Shown: one piece after another, positions 41,852 to 50,009 of the stretch
How positions within the stretch are numbered: position 1 is the stretch's first letter
Layout: each line of letters starts with the position of its first letter
Source: Wujia chipingensis
GTDB taxonomy: Bacteria > Bacillota > Clostridia > Lachnospirales > Lachnospiraceae
Reading direction: 5' to 3'
DNA length: 64,000 nt
NCBI RefSeq assembly: GCF_014337155.1
Contig: NZ_CP060632.1
Location: 1,805,001-1,869,000, forward strand
Notes under the pieces: generated by a model
What the model saw: the letters and a program-made list of their open reading frames with translations, nothing else
What the model was told of the DNA's origin: nothing
The model's database searches: none
Program-made: the position numbers and the translations under genes

Positions 41852-43054
41852 TTAATAACTATCAACTGCGTCGTACATGCTGAGCATTGGACTGTAGATA
41901 GCCATTACAATACCACCGACAACAACACCCATGATTACGATGATGAGTGGTTCCATTGCTGCTGTAAGTGCATCTGTTGCATCATTTACTTCCATCTCGT
42001 AGTAATCTGCAACCTTGTCCATCATATCTTCGATATTACCAGTTTCCTCACCAATCTTTGTCATCTGAGGAAGCATCGGTGGGAAGATTCCACAATCGCG
42101 AAGTGGTTTGGAAAGCGGAACACCTTTTGCAATCTGTGTCTTCGCATCCAAAAGTGCTTCCCGAATGATCCGGTTATTGATCATCTTTGCGACCTGCTCC
42201 ACTGCATCGATCAAACTGATACCAGAAGCCATCAAAGTTGCCATCGTACGAGAGAATGTTGCTGCGGCTGACTTAATCGTCAGATTACCAAACAATGGGA
42301 ATTTAATGCCAATCTTTGCATACATCAATGATCCAGGTTCTGTCTTGCCAAATGCTTTCAAGCCAAATACGATCGCTGCAACAATAATCACCAAGATATA
42401 CCACTTATGCTGCAAGAAGTTACTTAAGTTTACAAGCATCTGTGTAGCCGCCGGAAGTTCTGATCCCAAATCGTCAAACATCTGTGAAAACTGTGGGATA
42501 ACGCCAACCAGTAACACTGCTACAACCGCTACAACGACAATCAAGATAACGATTGGATATGTAACTGCACCTTTCACCTTTGAATGCAGTGCATTTGCTG
42601 TCTCAAAGTGTGTTGTCAGACGATCAAAACAGATTTCCAGATTACCGGACATCTCACCAGCCGCTGTCATGTTGATCATAATCGGTGGGAATACCTTTGG
42701 ATTCAATTTGAATGCATCCGCCAGTGTACCACCCTTTTGCACATACGACTGAGCTTCCTGTAATGCGCGTTTCAAAGTTTTGTTTTCCAGCTGTTCTGAC
42801 ATCATTTCCAACGCACTGATAATCGTAACACCTGCATTCAGAACTGCCGAGAACTGCTTACAGAACACTGCCAAATCTTTGTCTTTGACTTTCTTGCCGC
42901 CTCCCTTTTTTCCGGCGCCCTGTTCTTTTATATCCTGGACAATCAGTCCTTCGGACTTCAGCTTTTCTTTTGCCTTGTCAAGGTTAATCGCCTCTATCGA
43001 GCCTTTTTTCGCCTTGCCGTTTTTGTCCATGGCTTTGTAATTGTATTGTGCCAT
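41852..43054 (-). CDS. pilC: Type IV pilus inner-membrane platform protein
   Basis: A 400-residue PilC/GspF protein with two homologous T2SF domains: about 65-190 (Phe-Cys-Lys-Gln-Phe-Ser-Ala-Val-Leu-Asn-Ala-Gly) and about 265-390 (Phe-Ser-Arg-Thr-Met-Ala-Thr-Leu-Met-Ala-Ser-Gly). Membrane helices are near 165, 215 and 370. It couples the PilB and PilT motors to the growing pilus base. The tail Met-Leu-Ser-Met-Tyr-Asp-Ala is family-like. Strong GGAGGAG before ATG, and a promoter upstream, so a second transcript probably starts here. Confidence 0.94.
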   Translation of the reverse strand: MAQYNYKAMDKNGKAKKGSIEAINLDKAKEKLKSEGLIVQDIKEQGAGKKGGGKKVKDKDLAVFCKQFSAVLNAGVTIISALEMMSEQLENKTLKRALQEAQSYVQKGGTLADAFKLNPKVFPPIMINMTAAGEMSGNLEICFDRLTTHFETANALHSKVKGAVTYPIVILIVVVAVVAVLLVGVIPQFSQMFDDLGSELPAATQMLVNLSNFLQHKWYILVIIVAAIVFGLKAFGKTEPGSLMYAKIGIKFPLFGNLTIKSAAATFSRTMATLMASGISLIDAVEQVAKMINNRIIREALLDAKTQIAKGVPLSKPLRDCGIFPPMLPQMTKIGEETGNIEDMMDKVADYYEMEVNDATDALTAAMEPLIIVIMGVVVGGIVMAIYSPMLSMYDAVDSY

Positions 43055-43117
43055 TTTAACTCCTCCGACCTCTTATTTTTCTAAAAAATGAACATTTTAT
43101 GAACAATTTATATACTG

Positions 43118-43146
43118 ATACTACTCTATTTGATAGTTTTTTGCAA
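43118..43146 (-). promoter_or_regulatory. Internal promoter of the pilus locus, upstream of pilC
   Basis: TTGCAA (43146-43141), 17 bases, TAGTAT (43123-43118) on the minus strand, in a 137-base AT-rich gap between pilT and pilC that has no terminator. It would allow pilC, pilA and the structural genes to be expressed apart from pilB-pilT. Confidence 0.7.
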
Positions 43147-43191
43147 TAAAGTTCAATAAAATAATTTAATTTTGTGAAACTTGCACAAATG

Positions 43192-44244
43192 TTACATCTG
43201 TTTCTTCATTGCAACCTGATCCTGTGCATACACAAGTGCCATATCTCTGGTGATCGTTCCACTCTTATACAAATCCAAGATATAATCATCCAGTGTAATC
43301 ATACCCTGTGCACGGCTTGTCTGAATCGTAGACTGGATCTGATGGTTCTTCTGCTCACGAATCAAGCTTCGGATTGCCGGGCTGGCAAGCATAACCTCGA
43401 ACGCTGCCACTCGTCCATGCCCATCTGCTGTCGGAATCAGTGCCTGTGAGATAACCCCTTCCAGAATCATCGCTAACTGGATACGTGTCTGCTGCTGCTG
43501 ATGTGTTGGGAACACGTCGATGATACGGTCGATCGTAGATGCCGCACCAATTGTATGCAGTGTGGAGAATACCAGGTGTCCAGTCTCAGCAGCCGTAATC
43601 GCTGTAGAGATTGTCTCCAGGTCACGCATCTCTCCTACGAGGATGATATCCGGATCCTCACGGAGGGCTGCACGAAGTGCATTTGCATAAGAGAGTGTAT
43701 CCATACCAACTTCTCGCTGGTTTACAACTGATTTTTTATGTTTGTGGATATACTCGATTGGATCTTCCAGTGTAATGATGTGATCGGTCAGGTTTTCATT
43801 TGCTTTATTGATAATAGAAGCAAGTGTTGTCGACTTACCGGAACCGGTTGGTCCTGTTACAAGCACCAAGCCTCTTTTCTTCTTATACAACTGTACAACT
43901 GCTTCTGGAATTCCTAACTGATCCGGTCTAGGAATAATGGTATCGACCTTTCTGTAAGCAGCCGCCATATTTCCACGATCCATAAATACGTTTACACGGA
44001 ATCGACCAGTTTCTGGAGATGCGAAGGAAAAATCGACCTCTCCTCGTTCCTTTAAGATCTGCTTATGACGATCATGCATCGTCGAACCAATTGCTTCTGC
44101 TGCATCTGCCGGTGTCATTGCCGGAAGTTCTACCTCTGTCAACCGACCGTTGATACGAAGTTTCGGCGGGATACCTACCGCAATATGGATATCGGATGCA
44201 TTCTGTTCTACGGCGAATGCCAGAAGTTCTTTCATGTCTATCAT
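43192..44244 (-). CDS. pilT: Pilus retraction ATPase
   Basis: A 350-residue hexameric ATPase that depolymerises pili. PilT-specific N domain (Ala-Ser-Asp-Ile-His, then Leu-Arg-Ile-Asn-Gly). Walker A Gly-Pro-Thr-Gly-Ser-Gly-Lys-Ser at about 130-137. Asp box Thr-Leu-Glu-Asp-Pro-Ile-Glu-Tyr-Ile-His, Walker B Asp-Pro-Asp-Ile-Ile-Leu-Val-Gly-Glu-Met-Arg-Asp, His box Gly-His-Leu-Val-Phe-Ser-Thr-Leu-His. The C-terminal retraction motif appears as Ala-Ile-Arg-Ser-Leu-Ile-Arg-Glu. Its presence predicts retractile pili capable of twitching or DNA uptake. GGGAGA is eight bases before the first ATG. Confidence 0.95.
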   Translation of the reverse strand: MIDMKELLAFAVEQNASDIHIAVGIPPKLRINGRLTEVELPAMTPADAAEAIGSTMHDRHKQILKERGEVDFSFASPETGRFRVNVFMDRGNMAAAYRKVDTIIPRPDQLGIPEAVVQLYKKKRGLVLVTGPTGSGKSTTLASIINKANENLTDHIITLEDPIEYIHKHKKSVVNQREVGMDTLSYANALRAALREDPDIILVGEMRDLETISTAITAAETGHLVFSTLHTIGAASTIDRIIDVFPTHQQQQTRIQLAMILEGVISQALIPTADGHGRVAAFEVMLASPAIRSLIREQKNHQIQSTIQTSRAQGMITLDDYILDLYKSGTITRDMALVYAQDQVAMKKQM

Positions 44245-44276
44245 GTTCTTTTCTCTCCCTCTTTTACATTATAGTT

Positions 44277-46004
44277 TTAATATTCATCACCCGTCCCATA
44301 TGTGATTTTCTTCATCTCACTAATCGACGTAATACCATTCAGTACATGCTGTGCTGCACCCATCTTCAAGGTCAGCATACCTTCTTTTAATGCCTGTTTC
44401 TCAATAACATCTGCCGTAGCGCCCTTAGAAATAACCGCCTGCAATTCCTTGGATACCGGCATCATCTCATATACACCAATTCGTCCTGCATAACCAGTAT
44501 CTCCGCAAAGCGGGCATCCAACCGGCTCATAGATAATGACATCATCATCCATATCCTCTGGCTTGACGCCAAGAATCTTCTTTTCTTCCGGTTCTGCTAA
44601 TCTTGCCTGTTTGCAAGAGCTACAAAGTCTACGAACAAGTCGCTGTGCGATAACACCCACCAACGCATCGCCCGCTACATAAGGCTCAATACCCATATCG
44701 ATGATACGTGTAACCGTAGATGCGGCTGAGTTTGTATGCAGTGTGGATACTACCAAATGTCCGGTGATAGCCGCCTGAACAGCAATCTGTGCAGTCTCAC
44801 TGTCTCGAATCTCTCCGATCATAATAATATCCGGATCCTGACGGAGGATAGATCGAAGGGCTGCCGCGAAAGTCATCTCTGCTTTTACATTTACCTGAAC
44901 CTGATTGATACCGTCGATATTTGCCTCGACAGGATCTTCTACCGTGATAATATTTACATCTTCGGTATTTAACTCACTCAATGATGTATACAGTGTAGTT
45001 GATTTACCGGAACCGGTTGGTCCTGTTACAAGGATGATTCCATGTGGGTTACTCAGGATACCATCAAATACCTTTAATTCCTTTGGTCCAAATCCAAGCG
45101 CGCTCTTCGGTTTCGTCAGACCGTCCTTGGAAGTAAGTCTCATAACGGTTTTCTCACCATATACAGTTGGAAGGATAGATACACGGACATCGTACTCTCT
45201 CCGGTCAACCATAATTGTGATACGACCATCCTGTGGTTTACGTTTCTCTGCGATATCCATACCGCCGATGATCTTGATACGGGCACTGATACCTGCCAGA
45301 AGTCCAATATCGTAGGTCATAACATGCTTCAACGCACCATCAATACGGTAACGAACTCGAACGCTACTCTCCAGCGGTTCGATATGTATATCGGAAGCTC
45401 TCTGTCTGACACCACCCTCGATAATCTGTTTTACCAGAAGTACGATTGGAGAATTCTCGATATCTTCATTCAGCGCCTCTTCATCCGCATCATTGACGCC
45501 GTTCTCCTGCATCTCCTTACGGTACTGTTCAGCAGCCTCCATCGCCTGTGCATTACCATAATATTTACCAATTGCCTCCATGACATCATCTTCCATGGCA
45601 AGCAATGGTTCTACCTGTGTATTCGTCGCAATACCAATATCATCGATAGCATTTAAATCCATTGGATCTACCATTGCCACTCGCAGGATATTCGGATTAT
45701 TCTCATCATACCCAATCGGGATTGCCTTGTATTTGTTGACCAGGTTTTCCGGTACCTGTTTCAACAAATCTTCATCCAACTTGCAGGCTTTCAGCTCGAT
45801 GTAATCAATTCCCATCTGTGTCGTCAATACTGTGATCAACAGTTCCTGGCTGATAAAGCCAAGCTCCATGATTACATTACCGATACGTCCACCATTTTCC
45901 TTCTGATAGGCAAGTGCCTCCTGAAGCTCTTCTTCCGTAATAGCCCCCGCTTCAACAAGCAAATCACCTATACGAATCTTTTTTCTTCCTCCAGTTATTC
46001 GCAT
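44277..46004 (-). CDS. pilB: Pilus extension ATPase with c-di-GMP-binding-type N domain
   Basis: A 575-residue GspE/PilB ATPase that powers pilus growth. The N-terminal MshEN-type domain shows two copies of the Arg-Ile-Gly-x-x-(Leu/Ile)-x-x-x-Gly...Leu...Gln pattern (about 11-33 and 40-62). In MshE and related ATPases this binds c-di-GMP. Walker A Gly-Pro-Thr-Gly-Ser-Gly-Lys-Ser near 330 and Walker B with Gly-Glu-Ile-Arg-Asp follow. A four-cysteine zinc site is formed by Cys-Ser-Ser-Cys (about 458) and Cys-Pro-Leu-Cys (about 495). First gene of the operon, under an extended -10 promoter. pilT follows after 32 bases. Confidence 0.95.
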   Translation of the reverse strand: MRITGGRKKIRIGDLLVEAGAITEEELQEALAYQKENGGRIGNVIMELGFISQELLITVLTTQMGIDYIELKACKLDEDLLKQVPENLVNKYKAIPIGYDENNPNILRVAMVDPMDLNAIDDIGIATNTQVEPLLAMEDDVMEAIGKYYGNAQAMEAAEQYRKEMQENGVNDADEEALNEDIENSPIVLLVKQIIEGGVRQRASDIHIEPLESSVRVRYRIDGALKHVMTYDIGLLAGISARIKIIGGMDIAEKRKPQDGRITIMVDRREYDVRVSILPTVYGEKTVMRLTSKDGLTKPKSALGFGPKELKVFDGILSNPHGIILVTGPTGSGKSTTLYTSLSELNTEDVNIITVEDPVEANIDGINQVQVNVKAEMTFAAALRSILRQDPDIIMIGEIRDSETAQIAVQAAITGHLVVSTLHTNSAASTVTRIIDMGIEPYVAGDALVGVIAQRLVRRLCSSCKQARLAEPEEKKILGVKPEDMDDDVIIYEPVGCPLCGDTGYAGRIGVYEMMPVSKELQAVISKGATADVIEKQALKEGMLTLKMGAAQHVLNGITSISEMKKITYGTGDEY

Positions 46005-46039
46005 AGCAATACCCTCTCATAAATTTTATAGTATGTATA

Positions 46040-46048
46040 ATTATAGCA
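46040..46048 (-). promoter_or_regulatory. Extended -10 promoter of pilB-pilT
   Basis: TGCTATAAT on the minus strand (46048-46040), a TGn-extended perfect -10, with only a T-rich -35 region. Start is near 46033, about 30 bases before the pilB ATG. Confidence 0.65.
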
Positions 46049-46154
46049 TAGCCTATTTGAAAAAAAAAGCAATTTTTTGATATCTGTTTAAATCTGTCTA
46101 AGTCGTTTATTTTACATAACATTATGGTTCTTCAAGATTTTCATTTATCCAAGC

Positions 46155-46829
46155 CTACACCTTATCCAGCATATACGGAATAAAGCATATAGCAAAGTCA
46201 TACATTCCATGAATCGCTGCTACCATAATATAATTGCATTTATTCCATTTATTGTATAATAGCGTGTATATAGCCCCGACGCAAAACGCAAATACCGCGT
46301 TTGATATATTATGTTGAAATAAGTGTGATAGTCCAAATAAAACGTTTGCTAAAATCGGAGCTATCCATTTTGCCTTATCTGTTACACTTTCCAAGCTTTC
46401 TTTAAATGCCACTCTATAAATGAGTTCTTCTGCAGGTCCAACCGAAAAAACGTAATATATAAAAAAGAAGACTATTGTCCACATATTATTGGTATAAAAT
46501 CTTCCCACTGTTATTCCCATTTGATTTGCAATCACAAGCCACAAACAAGAAAGTGCTACTCCAATTACTATACCAATTCCAAAATCAAGAATCCATTTTT
46601 TATTAACTAATTGAACTCTTTGTTTAATACAATAAACAATAGATGGGACTGCTATCAGCCACGGAACTACTATTAACGATATTCTATATAAATGCATATT
46701 CCAAATATAGTCAGGTAACCCCATCAGCACAGCCGATAATATAAATGTAAACAAAAACAACCGAACAAGTTGAAAAACTTCTTTTTCTTTTTTTAGATGT
46801 ATCTGCACATCGTGTTTTAAATGAAACAT
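46155..46829 (-). CDS. CPBP-family intramembrane metalloprotease
   Basis: A 224-residue membrane protein with about six to seven helices. It carries the Abi/CPBP (Rce1-like) motifs: Glu-Glu-x-x-x-Arg as Ala-Glu-Glu-Leu-Ile-Tyr-Arg (about 132-138), Phe-Gly-Leu-Ser-His in the next helix, and His-Gly-Met-Tyr-Asp-Phe near the end. Family members cleave membrane proteins or CAAX-type or bacteriocin substrates. The base composition is more AT-rich than its neighbours, possibly a recent arrival. Placed just upstream of the pilus operon but separated by 150 bases; a link to pili is not implied. AAGGAGAGG precedes the ATG. Confidence 0.85.
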   Translation of the reverse strand: MFHLKHDVQIHLKKEKEVFQLVRLFLFTFILSAVLMGLPDYIWNMHLYRISLIVVPWLIAVPSIVYCIKQRVQLVNKKWILDFGIGIVIGVALSCLWLVIANQMGITVGRFYTNNMWTIVFFFIYYVFSVGPAEELIYRVAFKESLESVTDKAKWIAPILANVLFGLSHLFQHNISNAVFAFCVGAIYTLLYNKWNKCNYIMVAAIHGMYDFAICFIPYMLDKV

Positions 46830-46889
46830 AACCCTCTCCTTCCCAAACTATTAGAATCATCATACCATCTTTTTCCATCTTGGAAAAGC

Positions 46890-46917
46890 ACTATTTTCCA
46901 TCATTCGTCATAGTATA
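46890..46917 (+). promoter_or_regulatory. Possible sporulation-type (SigK/SigE) promoter of sigK
   Basis: A CATA-GTA-TA -10-like element (46909-46917) has an AC 17 bases upstream (46890-46891), resembling the Bacillus SigK consensus AC-16/17-CATAnnnTA. No sigma-A boxes are visible. Tentative. Confidence 0.3.
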
Positions 46918-46942
46918 TACAAAGAGGGATAGCGAGGCAGCC

Positions 46943-47566
46943 ATGCAGACTTTTCATCACCCGCTCTCTCCCGAAGAGGAATCGCATTATCTGCAAAAAG
47001 CAAAGGCGGGCGATCTATCCGCGCGCAATATCCTTGTAGAATACAATCTGCGTCTCGTCGCGCATATCGTCAAGAAATATCAGACTGGAAACCGCTCCAC
47101 CGAGGATCTGATTTCCATCGGCACCATCGGTCTGATCAAAGCGATCAATACATATGATACTGACAAAGGTTCAAAGCTGGTCACCTACGCCAGCCGTTGT
47201 ATTGAAAACGAACTTTTGATGCGGCTGCGGCAGGAGCGCAAGGAAGTGCGCGAGATTTCCCTATATGAACCAATCGGCACTGACCGGGAAGGAAATGAGA
47301 TCAGTTTGATGGATGTCATCCGAATCGACGAAGAAAATGTGCTTTTGAATGTTATCACGTCCGAAAGTCTCAGAAATATCAATGACTTGTTTACCGAAAT
47401 ATTAGATGACCGCGAGCAGCAGGTAATCGCGCTCCGTTACGGTTTATATGACAATCAGGAGCTTACGCAGAAAGAGATTTCAAACCTACTCCATATCTCG
47501 CGCTCCTATGTCTCACGGATAGAGAAAAAGGCACTGCTTAAGCTGCGCAGTGCCTTGTGCGTATAA
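46943..47566 (+). CDS. sigK: RNA polymerase sigma factor SigK-like
   Basis: A 207-residue sigma-70 family protein. Region 2 includes Asn-Leu-Arg-Leu-Val-Ala-His-Ile-Val-Lys-Lys-Tyr and Glu-Asp-Leu-Ile-Ser-Ile-Gly-Thr-Ile-Gly-Leu-Ile-Lys-Ala; region 4 ends with a helix-turn-helix, Ser-Tyr-Val-Ser-Arg-Ile-Glu-Lys-Lys-Ala. The sequence matches late mother-cell sporulation factor SigK (Pro-Leu-Ser-x-Glu-Glu near the N terminus). ATG 46943 with GAGG six bases upstream gives a protein without the 20-residue inhibitory pro-sequence of Bacillus SigK, as in Clostridioides difficile. An upstream in-frame ATG (46880) would add 21 residues, not membrane-like. It overlaps the convergent U32 gene by 29 bases. 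Confidence 0.85.
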   Translation: MQTFHHPLSPEEESHYLQKAKAGDLSARNILVEYNLRLVAHIVKKYQTGNRSTEDLISIGTIGLIKAINTYDTDKGSKLVTYASRCIENELLMRLRQERKEVREISLYEPIGTDREGNEISLMDVIRIDEENVLLNVITSESLRNINDLFTEILDDREQQVIALRYGLYDNQELTQKEISNLLHISRSYVSRIEKKALLKLRSALCV

Positions 47567-48797
47567 TCATACCTTTTCTGATTTTCTCTGAATTTGAAAC
47601 CTTCACACAGAGTAACTGTTTTGGATGCGGTGCAGATTCCATCTCTGTGCCGTGTTCGTCATGAATTGCAAGAACCTCTACGTCCACATTCTCGCCGTCA
47701 AACGCCATAACCTCGATCGCATCACCCACGCAGAATTTATTCTTCTGGTGGATAACCAGTTCTCCTGCCGCTGTCACTTCTTCAACTGTACCAAGGTAGA
47801 CACGGTTCTTCACATAGGTGTTACAGTCGTAAATCTGTGTCTCCTCGTTTGGTTTTCCATAATAAAAACCAGTTGTAAACTGACGGAATGTGCATGCTGC
47901 GATTTCCTCACGGTAATGTTCCATCTTGCTCTCATACAATTCCTTCGATGTATAGTAATCATCAATTGCCTCCCGGTATGTCCGGGTAACAACTGCTACA
48001 TACAGTGCTGTCTTCATACGTCCTTCTACCTTGAAAGAGTTGATTCCTGCGTCAATCATATCCGGGATATGCTCAATCATGCAGAGGTCCTTGGAATTAA
48101 AGATATACGTGCCTCTGTCATCTTCTTCCACTGGAAGATATTCGCCCGGTCGCTTCTCCTCCACAACCGCATATTTCCAACGGCATGGATGCGTGCAGGC
48201 TCCCTGATTTGCATCTCTGCCTGTAAAATAACTGCTGAGCAGGCATCTTCCGGAATAAGATATACACATCGCTCCATGCATAAATGCCTCGATCTCCATA
48301 TCTGCCGGAATATGTTCCCGGATCGTTTTGATTTCCTTTAATGAAAGTTCCCGCGCCGCTACCACACGCGTCGCGCCCTGTTTTCTCCAGAAATCGTAGA
48401 TCAAGTAATTCGTATTGTTCGCCTGTGTACTGACATGAATCTCAATGCCCGGCAGGATTTCCTTCGCCAATGTGAAAATACCCGGATCTGAAATGATAAA
48501 TGCATCTATTTTCTCTTCAAGTCCAGTCTCTTTCAATTCATGGAAATACGCCTTGATTCCATCGATATCCTCATTGTGTGCAAATATATTTACCGTCACA
48601 TACAGCTTCGCTCCATGCGCATGCACATAGTCTGCTGCCTCATGCATCTCTTCGATTGTGAAATTCCCAGCCTTCGCACGAAGTCCATAATTCTTGCCGC
48701 CGATATAGACTGCATCTGCGCCATAATCAACTGCCACCTTTAATACTTCCAGACTTCCGGCAGGTATCAGTAATTCTGGTTTCTGTAACTTATCCAT
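47538..48797 (-). CDS. U32-family protein, tRNA 5-hydroxyuridine synthesis type
   Basis: A 419-residue U32 'peptidase' family protein. The N-terminal TIM-barrel-like part starts Glu-Leu-Leu-Ile-Pro-Ala-Gly-Ser. The U32 signature cysteines are Met-Cys-Ile-Ser-Tyr-Ser-Gly-Arg-Cys and Gly-Ala-Cys-Thr-His-Pro-Cys-Arg (about 174-207), probably holding an iron-sulfur cluster. In Bacillus, trmR is followed by trhP genes of this family that hydroxylate wobble uridine; here the neighbour is trmR, supporting that role rather than proteolysis. Only one U32 gene is seen, whereas Bacillus has two. GAGG before ATG. Its last codons overlap the convergent sigK gene. Confidence 0.88.
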   Translation of the reverse strand: MDKLQKPELLIPAGSLEVLKVAVDYGADAVYIGGKNYGLRAKAGNFTIEEMHEAADYVHAHGAKLYVTVNIFAHNEDIDGIKAYFHELKETGLEEKIDAFIISDPGIFTLAKEILPGIEIHVSTQANNTNYLIYDFWRKQGATRVVAARELSLKEIKTIREHIPADMEIEAFMHGAMCISYSGRCLLSSYFTGRDANQGACTHPCRWKYAVVEEKRPGEYLPVEEDDRGTYIFNSKDLCMIEHIPDMIDAGINSFKVEGRMKTALYVAVVTRTYREAIDDYYTSKELYESKMEHYREEIAACTFRQFTTGFYYGKPNEETQIYDCNTYVKNRVYLGTVEEVTAAGELVIHQKNKFCVGDAIEVMAFDGENVDVEVLAIHDEHGTEMESAPHPKQLLCVKVSNSEKIRKGMIIRTRHCAA

Positions 48798-48870
48798 CTT
48801 CGATCCTCTTTCATCCGTATGTATCCTGATTTCTCAACAAAATCATACACATACCTGCTATCCTGATATA

Positions 48871-49539
48871 CTATAATACACTTTCCTTACATAATTCCCG
48901 CACAACCGAGATTGCCATGCCATCCCCAACTGGCAGAATGGCTGTCTCCAACCGATCATCATGTGTGAGCACATACAGATATTCCCGCATCCGGTCATGG
49001 ATCGTGCGGTTCCGCTTTTCCACCAGAAAATGGGATTCTAATACTTCCCCTTCCTGCAGGATGTTGTCCGATACGATCACACCGCCCGGTTTTAACACGC
49101 GCAGCACATCTGGCAGATAATAAATATACTGTGCCTTTGCTGCATCGACAAACGCAAATTCATAAGTATCATCTGGAAGCTCCTTCAACGTCTCTGCCGC
49201 ATCTCCACAGATCACCTGAATCTGCATCTCTTTTCCAAGCTGTTTGATATTTGTTCTTGCTTCCGCAGTCCGTTCCTCGCTCAATTCTAGCGTTGTGATC
49301 TGCGCATCCTCTGACAGAAATCCTGTCATGTAGATAGAAGAATAGCCGACGGCTGTTCCGATCTCCAGAACACGCTTCGGCTTTTTCAATAGTAACTGTG
49401 TCTTTAATAATTCTCTTGCCTCTGGCCGGATCACCGGAACACCGTGCTTTACAGCATCCCGATATAATTCTCCCAACGCCCCGGCATCCTCCTTTGCCAT
49501 CGAACGGACAAAGGATGTAATTCTCGCAAACTCATTCAT
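48871..49539 (-). CDS. trmR: tRNA 5-hydroxyuridine methyltransferase
   Basis: A 222-residue O-methyltransferase of the catechol-O-methyltransferase-like family. Motif I Val-Leu-Glu-Ile-Gly-Thr-Ala-Val-Gly-Tyr-Ser (57-67) binds S-adenosylmethionine. Phe-Val-Asp-Ala-Ala-Lys supplies the metal-binding aspartate, and Val-Ser-Asp-Asn-Ile-Leu the next pair. In Bacillus subtilis this protein (formerly YrrM) methylates ho5U to mo5U at tRNA position 34. The neighbours mltG (upstream) and U32 (downstream) repeat the Bacillus gene order, making the assignment firm. GAGG precedes the ATG at a long 13-base spacing. Confidence 0.88.
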   Translation of the reverse strand: MNEFARITSFVRSMAKEDAGALGELYRDAVKHGVPVIRPEARELLKTQLLLKKPKRVLEIGTAVGYSSIYMTGFLSEDAQITTLELSEERTAEARTNIKQLGKEMQIQVICGDAAETLKELPDDTYEFAFVDAAKAQYIYYLPDVLRVLKPGGVIVSDNILQEGEVLESHFLVEKRNRTIHDRMREYLYVLTHDDRLETAILPVGDGMAISVVRELCKESVL

Positions 49540-49541
49540 AC

Positions 49542-50009
49542 TTATTCGTTTTCCTCGTCACTGCTTGTATCTATATTACAGATAATCTGCAATATCTCAT
49601 CATAGGTCATGCTGGCTGACAAATGATATTTTCCACTTGTGATCTTATTTCCATAGCCCTTTACCTTTACCTTGGCATAAAAGACGTACTTATCTTCAAT
49701 AATCTCCGCATCCTGCAAAGCACTTCCAATCTCCATGATCGAGGAATCTGCTGGAATATCGACCACGATATACTGCTGGCTTCCCGGATGGTATGCAACA
49801 TTGCCAAATACGCCATAAGCAAAATTAAAAGAATATGTAAACAGCTTTACGATCAAAAATACGATCAGTATATTGACAAATAAACTGAACATAAACCCAG
49901 AAGAATTCTTTAAACCTTTTCGCAGATTCTCCTCTTTTTTACGCACATTTTTCCTGCTTGTTTTTTTCTTTGCTATTCCATTTGTTGTTTTTTTCACATT
50001 TTCACTCAT
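49542..50009 (-). CDS. Truncated MltG-like membrane protein (no catalytic domain)
   Basis: A 155-residue protein with a Lys/Arg-rich cytosolic N terminus (1-40), one membrane helix (about 42-65), then a LysM-like domain of the kind found at the start of MltG (YceG). It has Val-Asp-Ile-Pro-Ala-Asp-Ser-Ser-Ile-Met-Glu-Ile-Gly and Gly-Lys-Tyr-His-Leu-Ser-Ala-Ser-Met-Thr-Tyr-Asp-Glu-Ile-Leu. MltG normally continues for about 200 residues with the lytic transglycosylase fold; here translation stops. The reading is clean, with no frame remnant downstream, because trmR follows within three bases. The location equals that of mltG in Bacillus. It overlaps ylbF by eight bases (coupled translation). A TTG four codons upstream is an alternative start. 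Confidence 0.75.
   Translation of the reverse strand: MSENVKKTTNGIAKKKTSRKNVRKKEENLRKGLKNSSGFMFSLFVNILIVFLIVKLFTYSFNFAYGVFGNVAYHPGSQQYIVVDIPADSSIMEIGSALQDAEIIEDKYVFYAKVKVKGYGNKITSGKYHLSASMTYDEILQIICNIDTSSDEENE

Noticed and set aside
46005..46154. A c-di-GMP riboswitch ahead of pilB, expected by analogy with Clostridioides difficile pilin genes
   Set aside because: No GEMM-I or GEMM-II conserved core is visible in this AT-rich gap or before pilC or pilA.
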